Assembly (NCBI GenBank): GCA_028277985.1
Contig: JANQFG010000270.1
Span: forward strand, 1-64,000
Source: a bacterium
GTDB lineage: Bacteria > Desulfobacterota > DSWW01
DNA length: 64,000 bases
Direction of reading: 5' to 3'
Shown: in pieces, positions 1 to 7,832 of the stretch
Position numbering within the stretch: position 1 is the stretch's first letter
Layout of the letters: each line of letters opens with the position of its first letter
Program-made: the position numbers and the translations under genes
Notes under the pieces: model-generated
Told to the model about the DNA's origin: nothing
Databases searched by the model: none
Seen by the model: the letters and a program-made list of their open reading frames with translations, nothing else

Positions 1-403
1 TGCCGAGCCCCCGGCTCAAGAGAAAGATCGCGCTCACCAGCGTGCGCACCGATGGGCTGAATCGGTACTCCAGGTATTCGTAGACACTCACGAGCTTGAG
101 CCTTCGAAAGAAGGGAAGCAACAGTGTCATGACCAGGATGACGGCCAACGGCACGGCAAGCTCGTACTGGAGCCAGGTGAGCCCGCCCCCGGGCCGCAAC
201 GCAACAAAGGCGGGAATAGAAATGAAACTGATGGCGGACGTCTGGGTAGCCATGGTTGAAAGTCCTATGGCCCACCAGGGCAGTTTCCGACCACCTACGA
301 AGTAATCCTCCTCGCTCGACTGTGTCCTGCCCAGGTAGATGCTCAGCCCGATCATGGCGGACAAGTAGGCAACAACGATCGACCCATCGAGCAGGCTCAT
401 CAT
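1..403 (-). CDS. Sodium:solute symporter family protein, N-terminal part (cut by window edge)
   Basis: Reading the minus strand from an ATG at 403 gives an open frame of 134 codons that runs off the window. It shows the amino end of a sodium:solute symporter (SSS family): a first membrane helix beginning SIVVAYLSAMIGLSIYLG, then the family signature FVGGRKLPWWAIGLS, a second helix with ATQTSAISFISIPAF, and the loop LKLVSVYEYLEYRF. Such proteins couple Na+ entry to uptake of a solute; the substrate cannot be told from this part. An AAGGGA ribosome site precedes tandem ATGs at 403 and 400. It is transcribed divergently from the GGDEF gene and is unrelated to the flagellar locus. Confidence 0.85.
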   Translation of the reverse strand, partial: MMSLLDGSIVVAYLSAMIGLSIYLGRTQSSEEDYFVGGRKLPWWAIGLSTMATQTSAISFISIPAFVALRPGGGLTWLQYELAVPLAVILVMTLLLPFFRRLKLVSVYEYLEYRFSPSVRTLVSAIFLLSRGLG

Positions 404-697
404 CCATTCCCTTCGAACGAAACGAGGATTCCTTTTTGAAGAGTCTAACGAAGAAGAAAAAACCGTGTCAAAGCGCTGGAAGGAGCGCATTTCTTTCAGC
501 ATATATTATCATTTTTTTACGGATAGTTATAGAAAATAGTTAAAGTTGTTTCAACCATCCTTGACGGTCGGCCCGGAGTGCTCCCGGAAAAATCCGTGCC
601 CAGGACTAAAGTCCTGGCTCGAACGGATCGAAAGGAGTAGGTAAAGAAATCCGGCGGAAAGGCTGAAAGTCAGAATCATTTCAGGAGAGAGATCCAA
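404..697. other. Divergent intergenic region
   Basis: This 294-base gap separates the symporter and the diguanylate cyclase. The part at about 490-545 is distinctly AT-rich, with TATATT-like and T-run sequence suited to housekeeping promoters. I could not assign a firm -35/-10 pair. A perfect palindrome lies at 600-617. No coding frame is convincing. Confidence 0.5.
600..617. repeat. Short perfect palindrome upstream of the GGDEF gene
   Basis: CCAGGACT-AA-AGTCCTGG is an eight-base-pair perfect inverted repeat with a two-base centre, about 80 bases before the GGDEF start. It could be a repetitive extragenic palindrome or an operator. No second copy was noticed in this window. Confidence 0.5.
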
Positions 698-1795
698 GTG
701 AGTACTTCCCCTGGCAGTGAAACGGGCGGGGGCCCCTCCGACTACATCATGGAAGTCGCTCGAAAGGTCTTGTTGACGCTGAGTCGTCAAGGGATCCCTG
801 TAACGCCGGAGAACTATCGGGTCTGGTTCGAGTACACCACCGGAAGCACCCAGGCGTTGACGCAGGAGATCGATGGTCTTCTCGGAGACGGGTGCGCTTT
901 CGACGAAGAAAGAAACCGTCAGATCTACGAGAAATACTTCGGTGGAGACAAGGAAAGGAAGCTGATCGACGAGGTTTCCCAGGCCACCTTCAGAATGCTC
1001 AAAGAGGCACTGGAAGGCCTGATCGCCACCGGGACGGTTACCCAGGACTATTCGCAGCGGCTGAGCGGATTCGCAGCACGTCTCGAGCAGGGGGACCCGG
1101 ATCCCGAAGCCCTCAAGAGCATGATCGAGGAAGTGATTCTGGACACTCGAAAGGTCGAGCACTCCAATTCCGAACTCATGCAGCAGTTGGAGAAGGCGAA
1201 GCAGGAGGGGAACGAGCTTCGACAGAAACTGGAGGAAGCAGAGCGCGAAGCCACCCGCGATGTGTTGACCGGGTTGTACAACCGCAAGTTTCTCGACAAG
1301 GCGGTCCGGGCTCTTCATGATCTTTACAAAGAAGAGGGAGCGCCGTTCAGCGTCATCATGATGGACATCGATTTCTTCAAGAAGGTGAACGATACCCACG
1401 GTCACAAGGTGGGAGACTCGGTGCTCGAGTTCATAGGGCAGACGATCACCGGATCGGTAAAGGGCAGGGACGTGCCGGCGCGATACGGTGGAGAAGAATT
1501 CATCATCCTGTTGCCTGCGACTTCGTGTGAGGGTGGATGCAAATTGGCCGAGAGCCTTCGCCAGCAGGTATCCAGCAAGACCCTCAAGATCAAGACAAGT
1601 CAGACAACCATCGGGAAAATCACCGTCAGCTGCGGAGTGGCGGAAATGGGCGAGCACGACACGGTTGACTCCGTAGTGGAGCGAGCAGACAAGGCCCTGT
1701 ACCACGCCAAACGAAGCGGAAGGAACAGGGTGATGTCGGAGAGGGATCTGCTCGAGGCCCCTGAATCGGCTGAAGCCGCTGCATCCTCGGCATGA
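698..1795 (+). CDS. Diguanylate cyclase (GGDEF domain)
   Basis: A 365-residue soluble protein. The N-terminal half (about 1-165) is helical with a charged coiled coil just before the catalytic domain. The C-terminal half is a GGDEF domain: DVLTGLYNRKFLD entry helix, metal-site segment DIDFFKKVNDTHGH, active-site loop RYGGEEF, and VSCGVAEM near the end. It should condense two GTP into cyclic di-GMP. The usual inhibitory RxxD site just before the active loop reads KGRD, so the first arginine is lysine and product inhibition may be weak. There is no membrane segment or receiver domain. The start is GTG at 698, seven bases after an AGGAGAG ribosome site. It precedes the flagellar locus and probably links it to c-di-GMP. 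Confidence 0.9.
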   Translation: MSTSPGSETGGGPSDYIMEVARKVLLTLSRQGIPVTPENYRVWFEYTTGSTQALTQEIDGLLGDGCAFDEERNRQIYEKYFGGDKERKLIDEVSQATFRMLKEALEGLIATGTVTQDYSQRLSGFAARLEQGDPDPEALKSMIEEVILDTRKVEHSNSELMQQLEKAKQEGNELRQKLEEAEREATRDVLTGLYNRKFLDKAVRALHDLYKEEGAPFSVIMMDIDFFKKVNDTHGHKVGDSVLEFIGQTITGSVKGRDVPARYGGEEFIILLPATSCEGGCKLAESLRQQVSSKTLKIKTSQTTIGKITVSCGVAEMGEHDTVDSVVERADKALYHAKRSGRNRVMSERDLLEAPESAEAAASSA

Positions 1796-1901
1796 ACCTT
1801 TCCCCGGTCGCGTTCCCTTCTCCCTTCGACCCCTCACACCCGGCCTCCCCGATCGGCCGAGCCCACCCGGTCATGCATCACACGAACGGACGGTTTTTTG
1901 G

Positions 1902-1970
1902 TTCTCCTCGTCATTCTATTGACTCTCCGGAGAAGACCAAATTCTCCTAACCCCTCATTCTATTTAGACT
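1902..1970 (+). promoter_or_regulatory. Imperfect direct repeats, candidate activator site
   Basis: TTCTCCT followed closely by TCATTCTATT and GACT occurs twice; the TCATTCTATT cores start at 1911 and 1955, 44 bases apart (about four helical turns). The block ends 20 bases before the sigma-54 -24 element at 1990, where an enhancer-binding protein of the FleQ/FlrA type could act. Binding is inferred only from position and repetition. Confidence 0.4.
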
Positions 1971-1989
1971 TTCTCTCAGACACCCCCTA

Positions 1990-2003
1990 GGCACAGAAGT
2001 TGC
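1990..2003 (+). promoter_or_regulatory. Sigma-54 promoter of the TPR-flrB-flrC operon
   Basis: GGCAC-AGAAG-TTGC, followed by TAA, matches the -24/-12 consensus with exact spacing. Predicted transcription start is near 2014. Confidence 0.85.
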
Positions 2004-2134
2004 TAATTCCTGGTGTCGGCAAGAGTGCGTTGCGTCGCGGTCACGGATTGGACCGTACGCTTCGGGGTGCACGAACACGAAAAGCCCTTGGAAAAAGCAG
2101 CAGGAGGGTTGCTGCGAGGGGAACAAACGAGGCG

Positions 2135-4006
2135 ATGAAGACTCCTTGTGGAACAGGCAGCGTGCTTCTGATCATAGTGTGCGGTCTTCTGTTCGCCACG
2201 AGCGCATCGGCGAAGACAGAGGCACATCCTCCTTCGGTGAATGGAGAAGTGGCCCTGGAGCTCTCCGCGAGCAAGGGCGATTCCCCATCCTTCGGTCGCC
2301 TGAAGGCGATGTCGGGCGTCTGGAGACACGAATACCTGAAGACCTATCTGCCTGGCTATCTTTTCCGTGCGGACATGTCTTTCTGTCCCTACGACGAGAC
2401 TGAAGATGAGGCAGCGGGCTCATTCCAGCAAGGAGAGATCAACTGTGCGAGGCGTTGCGGTATGGGTGAGAAGAACCTGGCCGCAGGATTCCTCCCTGAA
2501 GCCCTTGCGGAGTACATGACGGCCGCGGAGAAGGGCTGCCCCTACACGGTTCAGGGCTGCAGGGCAAGGGTAGGGATGATGAAAGCAGACCTCGCGATGG
2601 GAAGACTCGATGAGGCGAGGCGGCTCTTCCTTCGACTCTCGAGAAAGTACGATGTGGCGGACGACGACCTGTTCAAGCTGGTCGGTGGGATTCTGGCCGC
2701 AATCGATGAACACTATGACCAAGCCCTCCATGGGTTCACGAAAGCGGGGACAAACTGGCACCTGGTGGCGAACGTGGAGGGAATCGCTGCGTACACCCTC
2801 ATGCAGGTCGGCAGGTACGAGGATGCGCGAAACGTCTTTCGTGTGACCATGCATTCCCCCTGGACGGCGGTGAGGGATTTCGGGGTCCTTGGCCTTGCGG
2901 ATTGCACCCTGGCCCTGGGGAAATGGGGGGAAGCAGAGCCCCTGTACGAGTCGCTGGTAAAGGAGAAATCGCCTCTCGGTTTGCTGGGTATGGCCGAATT
3001 CAAGACGCGGCAAGGAAAGCTGAAAGAGGCACGTGAGATCCTCGAGAAGTTGCTCGTATCTTCCGGGCGGGACACCTGGAAAGGCATTGCGCTCACCTAC
3101 TTGATGTCTCTGAATGCGAAACCGGAACAGTGGGCCGAATCCCTCCTTCTGGCAGAAGGGGGCAAAGGCCTCGTCCTCCCAATGTACTGGAGGAACGCGC
3201 TGGACATGCGGACCGCAGAGGCGCTTGGGAACGGAATCAGGAGTCTCTGGCAGAGGGACGCCCACGAAGAGCTGCTGATCCTCGCGGAGAAATGGCGGGG
3301 TCACCAGAAGGCCCTCAGGCAAGAGGTGCAGCTCCTGATCGGCCAGGCCTACGAACAGGCCGGCCTGAAAAGCGCGGCTCTGGAGGTCTACAGCCGGCTT
3401 TCCGAAGACCCGGAGGCCTTGTTCCATGGGGCCCGCCTCGCCTGGAAGTGCGGGGAATACCAGACTGCCCAGACCCTTCTGGAGAAGTACCTGGACACGA
3501 AGAGCGGTGATCGAAGAAACGACGCCAGGCTGCTGCTCGCCTGCGTCCATGCCCGTCAGAACCGACTGGATGAGGCGAAGCGAAGCCTTCGGGGAATGGG
3601 ACGGGTTGAAGACCCGGCGATTTTGATCGCCCTTGCAAGCGTCGAGGCGTCCATGGGGATGGAGGATCTCGCGATCGATCACCTGCAGACCGCCCTGGAA
3701 GACGCGGTCATTTCCGATGAGGAGAGAGAGCATCTCCTCTATCTGCTTGCACAGCTGAACTACCAGCAGGGACGGTTTCACAAGGCCCTCAGGTGTTTTC
3801 GGCTGGCCGCCGGAAGGGACGGGAGCGAACCGGCAATCATGGCCGAGCCGATGGAAGTCCTTTGCCTTGCAAGAATCGGCAAACCCGGTGATGCCCGCAC
3901 GCTGTTGGGCAAGATACCGAAGGATGAAGAATCAAATCTCGTGGGAGAAATCCTCGATGCAGAGGATCTGCTCGAGCGCCTCAGAAAGAAGGGGTATGGA
4001 TACTAG
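2135..4006 (+). CDS. Exported TPR-repeat protein of the flagellar regulatory operon
   Basis: A 623-residue protein starting at ATG 2135 (GAGG ribosome site), the first good start after the sigma-54 promoter. Residues 1-25 form a signal peptide (MKTPCG, then a hydrophobic core ending ATSASA), so it is probably periplasmic. The rest is built of tetratricopeptide-like helical pairs, e.g. LGLADCTLALGKWGEAEPLY, LLACVHARQNRLDEAKRSL and LLAQLNYQQGRFHKALRCF near the end. No catalytic motif is visible. It overlaps the kinase gene by 11 bases, which implies translational coupling. An exported TPR protein coupled to the FlrB-like kinase could report flagellar assembly state, but that role is inference. 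Confidence 0.8.
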   Translation: MKTPCGTGSVLLIIVCGLLFATSASAKTEAHPPSVNGEVALELSASKGDSPSFGRLKAMSGVWRHEYLKTYLPGYLFRADMSFCPYDETEDEAAGSFQQGEINCARRCGMGEKNLAAGFLPEALAEYMTAAEKGCPYTVQGCRARVGMMKADLAMGRLDEARRLFLRLSRKYDVADDDLFKLVGGILAAIDEHYDQALHGFTKAGTNWHLVANVEGIAAYTLMQVGRYEDARNVFRVTMHSPWTAVRDFGVLGLADCTLALGKWGEAEPLYESLVKEKSPLGLLGMAEFKTRQGKLKEAREILEKLLVSSGRDTWKGIALTYLMSLNAKPEQWAESLLLAEGGKGLVLPMYWRNALDMRTAEALGNGIRSLWQRDAHEELLILAEKWRGHQKALRQEVQLLIGQAYEQAGLKSAALEVYSRLSEDPEALFHGARLAWKCGEYQTAQTLLEKYLDTKSGDRRNDARLLLACVHARQNRLDEAKRSLRGMGRVEDPAILIALASVEASMGMEDLAIDHLQTALEDAVISDEEREHLLYLLAQLNYQQGRFHKALRCFRLAAGRDGSEPAIMAEPMEVLCLARIGKPGDARTLLGKIPKDEESNLVGEILDAEDLLERLRKKGYGY

Positions 4007-5240
4007 TTCCCAATCGTTCGAGCTTGCGGAACTCAAGCAGGCCTTTCACATGTTGACCTCCGTCTCCAAGAAGATGGAGCTCTCCTACGAGAGGCTCAAG
4101 GGGCAAGCCGAAGAGCTGAAGCAGGAGCTGTACGAGAAGAACGCGAAACTCGTCTTCTCTCTCAGGGAGCAGGAGAGGTTGGAGGGGTTTCTGGAGGGGA
4201 TTCTGCAGAACCTGCCGGTGGGCATCCTGGTCACAGACGAAGCGGGAAAAATTCGCCTGGCCAACCAGAAAGCGAGCGACATCCTGGAAAGAACCGAGAG
4301 GGACCTCCTGGGGGCCGGGTACGCCGACTTCGAGATCCTTGGCGAGGTACCGCTCAAGCCGGGCGCGTCTCTGGAGAAGCGAAAAGGGCGGACCGTATAC
4401 AGTTGCTCCGTTTCCTCTCTGAGCGGATCCGGTACAGGTGATCGCGGATGGGTGATCCTGATCGAGGACGTCACCGAAATCGGAAGGTGGAAAGCCCTTG
4501 CCGAGAGACAGAAGAGACTCAGTTCGATGGGCGAAATGGGTGCAAGAATCGCGCATGAGATCAGGAATCCTCTCGGGAGCATGGAATTGAACGCGGCCAT
4601 GCTGCTGGAAGAACTGGAGGGGAACCCGGCCCTGTACGCCCTTGCGGGCCGTCTCGCCTCCGGTGTGAGAACGGTCACCCAGACCCTGTCCAACCTTCTC
4701 AATTTCGCGAAGGGGACCGACCCTCGGTGGGAGCGATTGGAGATTCCCAGGCTGGTCGGAGAAGCGCTCGATTTCACGGGACCGCTGCTGCGGGAGCATC
4801 AGGTTCGAGTTCAACAGGACTATGCCGAACAGGCTTGCAGCGTCCTTGGGGATCGCATCCTGTTGCGGCAGGCCCTGCTCAACCTGATCGTAAACGCCGT
4901 AGAGGGAATGGAACCCGGAGGATGCCTTCGGATCGGGACGGTGAAACAGGAAGAGACCACGGGCGTATGGCGCGGGTCTCCGGTAATGAAGGTCTTTGTA
5001 CAGGACAGCGGGAACGGTATCCCGGAGGGTGAACTGGATCGGATCTTTGATCCCTTCTTCACGACCAAGTCTCAGGGGACGGGTCTCGGCCTGGCGATCG
5101 TGAACAACATCGTGGAGAGTCACGGGGGGATCGTTGAAGTGGAAAGCCGGGTAGGGACCGGATCCTGCTTTGTGATGTCGCTGCCATGTCAACAGGAGGA
5201 ATCGTACGATGGATACGCGGCCCATCCTTGTGGTGGATGA
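3996..5240 (+). CDS. flrB: PAS-domain sensor histidine kinase, FlrB/FleS type
   Basis: A 414-residue kinase with no membrane segment. Order: coiled coil (about 25-65), PAS domain (about 66-165, GILQNLPVGILVTDEAGKI), HisKA with the phospho-acceptor H187 in ARIAHEIRNPLGSME, then an ATPase domain with N box NLIVNAVEGMEPGG, DSGNGIP, DPFFTTKSQ and GTGLGLAIV. It should autophosphorylate and pass phosphate to the regulator encoded next. The start at 3996 lies inside the end of the TPR gene and the 3' end overlaps flrC by 32 bases. A cytoplasmic PAS kinase paired with a sigma-54 activator next to flgB is the FlrBC/FleSR arrangement that controls hook-basal-body (class III) genes. Confidence 0.88.
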   Translation: MDTSSQSFELAELKQAFHMLTSVSKKMELSYERLKGQAEELKQELYEKNAKLVFSLREQERLEGFLEGILQNLPVGILVTDEAGKIRLANQKASDILERTERDLLGAGYADFEILGEVPLKPGASLEKRKGRTVYSCSVSSLSGSGTGDRGWVILIEDVTEIGRWKALAERQKRLSSMGEMGARIAHEIRNPLGSMELNAAMLLEELEGNPALYALAGRLASGVRTVTQTLSNLLNFAKGTDPRWERLEIPRLVGEALDFTGPLLREHQVRVQQDYAEQACSVLGDRILLRQALLNLIVNAVEGMEPGGCLRIGTVKQEETTGVWRGSPVMKVFVQDSGNGIPEGELDRIFDPFFTTKSQGTGLGLAIVNNIVESHGGIVEVESRVGTGSCFVMSLPCQQEESYDGYAAHPCGG

Positions 5241-6561
5241 CGACGAGGAGATGCGGAAGGCCATCGAAGAGACCCTGCACAGGAAGGGCTACGCGACCGT
5301 TTCGGCCAGGGATGGGAAGGAGGCCTTGCTGCGGATCGACGAGGGCGGGCTTCGGCTGGTGATCACGGATGTACGCATGCCGGCGATGGACGGAATGACC
5401 GTGCTCCGGGAGGCCAGAAAACGATGCCCCAGGCTGCCTTTTCTCCTGGTGACCGCATTCGGGACCGTAAGCGAAGCCGTGGAGGCCGTCAAGGAGGGCG
5501 CAGTAGACTATCTGCTCAAGCCCTTCTCAGCCGACATTCTGCTCGACAAGGTCCGCGCGGCGCAATCCGAAGCATCCTCCCAGAAGCAGGACCGGGAGCT
5601 CGTGACCCAGGATCCGAAGATGCTCGAAACCCTGGAAATGGCTCGAGGCGTGGCGCTCAGCGATGTTGCCGTCGTTATCACGGGCGAAAGCGGCACGGGC
5701 AAAGAGCTTCTCGCCCGGTACATACACGAGAACAGCCCCAGACGGGCACGGATGCTCGTGACCGTGAATTGCGCCTCCATCCCGGACACGCTCCTGGAGA
5801 GCGAACTCTTCGGCCACGAGAAGGGAGCCTTCACCGGAGCTTCCCAGCGTAGGCTCGGCAAGTTCGAGACCGCCAACGAGAGCACACTCCTGCTCGACGA
5901 GATTGCCGAGATGCGGACGGCCCTGCAGGCAAAGCTCCTGCGGGTCCTCCAGGAGAAAGAGGTGGAGCGGCTCGGTTCGGACAGGCCGATTCCGGTTGAT
6001 TTCCGATTGATCGCCACCACGAACCGGGACCTGCAGAAGGAGGTCTCGTCCGGTAGATTTCGGGAGGACCTCTATTACAGGATCAATGTCGTGCCGGTTC
6101 ACCTGCCTCCCCTGCGGGAGCGAATCGAGGACATCCCCCTGCTGGTGGATCACTTCAGCAGGGAGGTGACCCAGCGACTGGGAATGCCGGCCAAGTCGTT
6201 TTCGCAGGGCGCGCTCGACGCACTGCAGGCCCGGCCCTGGAAAGGAAATGTACGGGAGCTGAAGAACGTGGTCGAGCGAGCCGTGGTCCTGGCTCGCCCC
6301 AGTCTCCTCGAGGAAACGGATCTGTTCCTCGGAGACAGCCCTGCCCCAAAAGAAGGGGGCAACGCCGTGTCGGTTCCGGTCAGGGGACTGAGGGCCATGG
6401 AGAAGGAGGCGATCCTCGAGACCCTGAAGCAGACCGGGGGCAACCGAACACAGACCGCAAAAATTCTTGGAATCAGCGTGCGAACGCTTCGCAACAAGCT
6501 CAAGGAGTACGAAGATGTTACAGAGGAAAAAAGTGCCGGGTGGGAAAGTCTTGCCCAGTGA
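5209..6561 (+). CDS. flrC: Sigma-54-dependent response regulator, FlrC/FleR type
   Basis: A 450-residue NtrC-family activator. The receiver domain (1-120) has the acidic pocket DDDEE and phospho-acceptor D54 in VITDVRMP. The AAA+ domain (about 140-375) has Walker A GESGTGKE, the sigma-54-contacting loop GAFTGA, Walker B LLLDEIAEM and an arginine-finger region FREDLYYRINV. The C-terminal helix-turn-helix (about 400-440) reads GGNRTQTAKILGISVRTLRNKL, Fis-like. The start at ATG 5209 follows CAGGAGGA. It likely activates the sigma-54 promoters of flgB, fliK, fliL and flgF downstream; candidate binding sites lie at 14030-14073 and 30070-30082. Confidence 0.92.
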   Translation: MDTRPILVVDDDEEMRKAIEETLHRKGYATVSARDGKEALLRIDEGGLRLVITDVRMPAMDGMTVLREARKRCPRLPFLLVTAFGTVSEAVEAVKEGAVDYLLKPFSADILLDKVRAAQSEASSQKQDRELVTQDPKMLETLEMARGVALSDVAVVITGESGTGKELLARYIHENSPRRARMLVTVNCASIPDTLLESELFGHEKGAFTGASQRRLGKFETANESTLLLDEIAEMRTALQAKLLRVLQEKEVERLGSDRPIPVDFRLIATTNRDLQKEVSSGRFREDLYYRINVVPVHLPPLRERIEDIPLLVDHFSREVTQRLGMPAKSFSQGALDALQARPWKGNVRELKNVVERAVVLARPSLLEETDLFLGDSPAPKEGGNAVSVPVRGLRAMEKEAILETLKQTGGNRTQTAKILGISVRTLRNKLKEYEDVTEEKSAGWESLAQ

Positions 6562-6610
6562 GGCCGGGCCGATCGGGGCTTTCCGGGCCTCCAACCCCGG
6601 CCTGGGGGAT

Positions 6611-6624
6611 GGTACGGAGATTGC
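6611..6624 (+). promoter_or_regulatory. Sigma-54 promoter of the flgB operon
   Basis: GGTAC-GGAGA-TTGC followed by TATTTGC, with exact -24/-12 spacing, 72 bases before the flgB start. A partial inverted-repeat site, GGAAAGTCTTGCC at 6543-6555, lies about 62 bases upstream of the -24 element. Confidence 0.85.
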
Positions 6625-6695
6625 TATTTGCATACCTCGGCGGGGTGGAGCCACGGAGAACCTGCAGGCCGCCCGATGCGGGAAAGGATAGAAAC

Positions 6696-7091
6696 ATGAG
6701 CGGAATAACGAACGATCCCTCTATCACATGGGCCTCGACGGCGCTCAACTGGTGTGTTCGACGACATCGGATGATCTCCTCGAACATCGTCAACCGGGAT
6801 ACGCCGGGCTACCGGGCCCAGGACATTGATTTCAAAAAGGTAATGGAGCAGATCGGCACCGAAGCCGAGGAGGTCCTCCAAAGGACCGATTCGGGACACC
6901 TCCCGGGCCTCTCGAGGGGGGCATCGAATGTGTTGATGGTCAAGGAGGCGGCCGAAGGGCTGGACGGGAACTCCGTCAATCTTTCCGAAGAGATGGCCCA
7001 TCTGGTCGAGAACAACTATACCTACCAGGCGTTGCTGAAGCATGTGAACCGAAAGTTCCAGGCAATCAAACTCGCCGTACAGGGAGGCTGA
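6696..7091 (+). CDS. flgB: Flagellar basal-body rod protein FlgB
   Basis: 131 residues, the usual FlgB length. It carries the rod-protein signature NIVNRDTPGYRAQDIDF near residue 30 and a C-terminal heptad helix (NNYTYQALLKHVNRKFQAIK). FlgB is a proximal rod subunit exported by the type III apparatus. The start is ATG 6696 with a GGAAAGGA ribosome site. The open frame extends further 5' across the sigma-54 promoter, so the upstream part is excluded. First gene of the flgB-flgC-fliE-fliF operon. Confidence 0.95.
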   Translation: MSGITNDPSITWASTALNWCVRRHRMISSNIVNRDTPGYRAQDIDFKKVMEQIGTEAEEVLQRTDSGHLPGLSRGASNVLMVKEAAEGLDGNSVNLSEEMAHLVENNYTYQALLKHVNRKFQAIKLAVQGG

Positions 7092-7092
7092 T

Positions 7093-7524
7093 GTGGGTTT
7101 ATTCGATGGATTCGAGATCAGTGTTTCCGGGATGGATGCGCAGATGAGGCGCATGCGATTGATCGCATCGAACCTGGCGAACGCAGGTTCGACGCGCTCG
7201 GTCGACGGTCAGACCTACAGGAGAAAGGAAATCCTCTTCTCCGCCATGCCCCTGAACCAGACGGGCGGAATCGAGTTCGACAGAATGGACGAGCTTCGCA
7301 AGGTCAGCACCGTCGGGGTCGTAGAAGATCAGAGCCCCTTCCGGCGTGTACACATGCCGGGGCACCCTGACGCAGACGAGCAGGGGTTCGTCGAGTTCCC
7401 GAACGTGGAGAGGTTCGAGGAGATGGTCAACATGATGGACGCGTTCCGCTCCTACGAGGCGAACCTGACCACCTTCAACGCTTCGAAAGACATGATGAAG
7501 AAGGCATTCGAGATCTGGAGGTAA
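7093..7524 (+). CDS. flgC: Flagellar basal-body rod protein FlgC
   Basis: 143 residues. Start at GTG 7093, one base after the flgB stop, preceded by GGAGG within flgB. The N-terminal motif IASNLANAG and the C-terminal helix MMDAFRSYEANLTTFNASKDMMKKAFEI are typical of FlgC, a proximal rod subunit. The gene pair flgB-flgC followed by fliE is the conserved order. Confidence 0.95.
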   Translation: MGLFDGFEISVSGMDAQMRRMRLIASNLANAGSTRSVDGQTYRRKEILFSAMPLNQTGGIEFDRMDELRKVSTVGVVEDQSPFRRVHMPGHPDADEQGFVEFPNVERFEEMVNMMDAFRSYEANLTTFNASKDMMKKAFEIWR

Positions 7525-7529
7525 CAGAG

Positions 7530-7823
7530 ATGCCTCAAATCAAAGACATTGGTCTCGGCAAGCAGATGCTCGAGCTGCCTGAGGCGAAACAGGCGAACCA
7601 GGGATCAGGCTTCAAGGAGTATCTCAAGGACTGCATCCAGGGCGTGGACAACCTCCAGAAGGAGGCGGACCGGGCTGCCCACGAGCTAGCCACGGGCAAG
7701 GTCGAGAATGTCCACCAGGCGATGATCGCCATGGAAAAGGCGGACACGTCCTTTCGGCTGATGGTGGAGGCCAGGAACCGGATCGTGCAGGCCTACGAAG
7801 AAATCTTGAAGATGCAGGCGTAA
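7530..7823 (+). CDS. fliE: Flagellar hook-basal body protein FliE
   Basis: 97 residues. It has a short variable N terminus, then the FliE helix region FKEYLKDCIQGVDNLQKEAD, the conserved segment ENVHQAMIAMEKADTSFRL, and a C-terminal RNRIVQAYEEILKMQ. FliE joins the MS ring to the rod and is the first rod component exported. Start ATG 7530, with an AGGTAACAGAG ribosome region overlapping the end of flgC. Confidence 0.95.
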   Translation: MPQIKDIGLGKQMLELPEAKQANQGSGFKEYLKDCIQGVDNLQKEADRAAHELATGKVENVHQAMIAMEKADTSFRLMVEARNRIVQAYEEILKMQA

Positions 7824-7832
7824 GGAAGGATC

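Larger units (their letters stand above)
1796..2134 (+). other. Intergenic and leader region before the TPR-flrB-flrC operon
   Basis: This 339-base gap holds a pair of imperfect direct repeats (about 1902-1970), a sigma-54 promoter (1990-2003) and a leader of about 120 bases before the TPR gene. The open frame extends upstream through the promoter to a TTG at 2000, but that codon is part of the -12 element, so this extension is not translated from this transcript. Confidence 0.55.

Noticed and set aside
551-1837. 428-codon minus-strand frame opposite the GGDEF gene
   Set aside because: The plus strand has full GGDEF motifs and a ribosome site. The minus frame has no motif and an odd composition.
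2000-2134. Upstream extension of the TPR gene to a TTG at 2000
   Set aside because: The TTG is part of the -12 promoter element, and the ATG at 2135 gives a clean signal peptide.
2420-3781. 453-codon minus-strand frame opposite the TPR gene
   Set aside because: Shadow of a TPR-coding strand with a signal peptide and coupled downstream genes.
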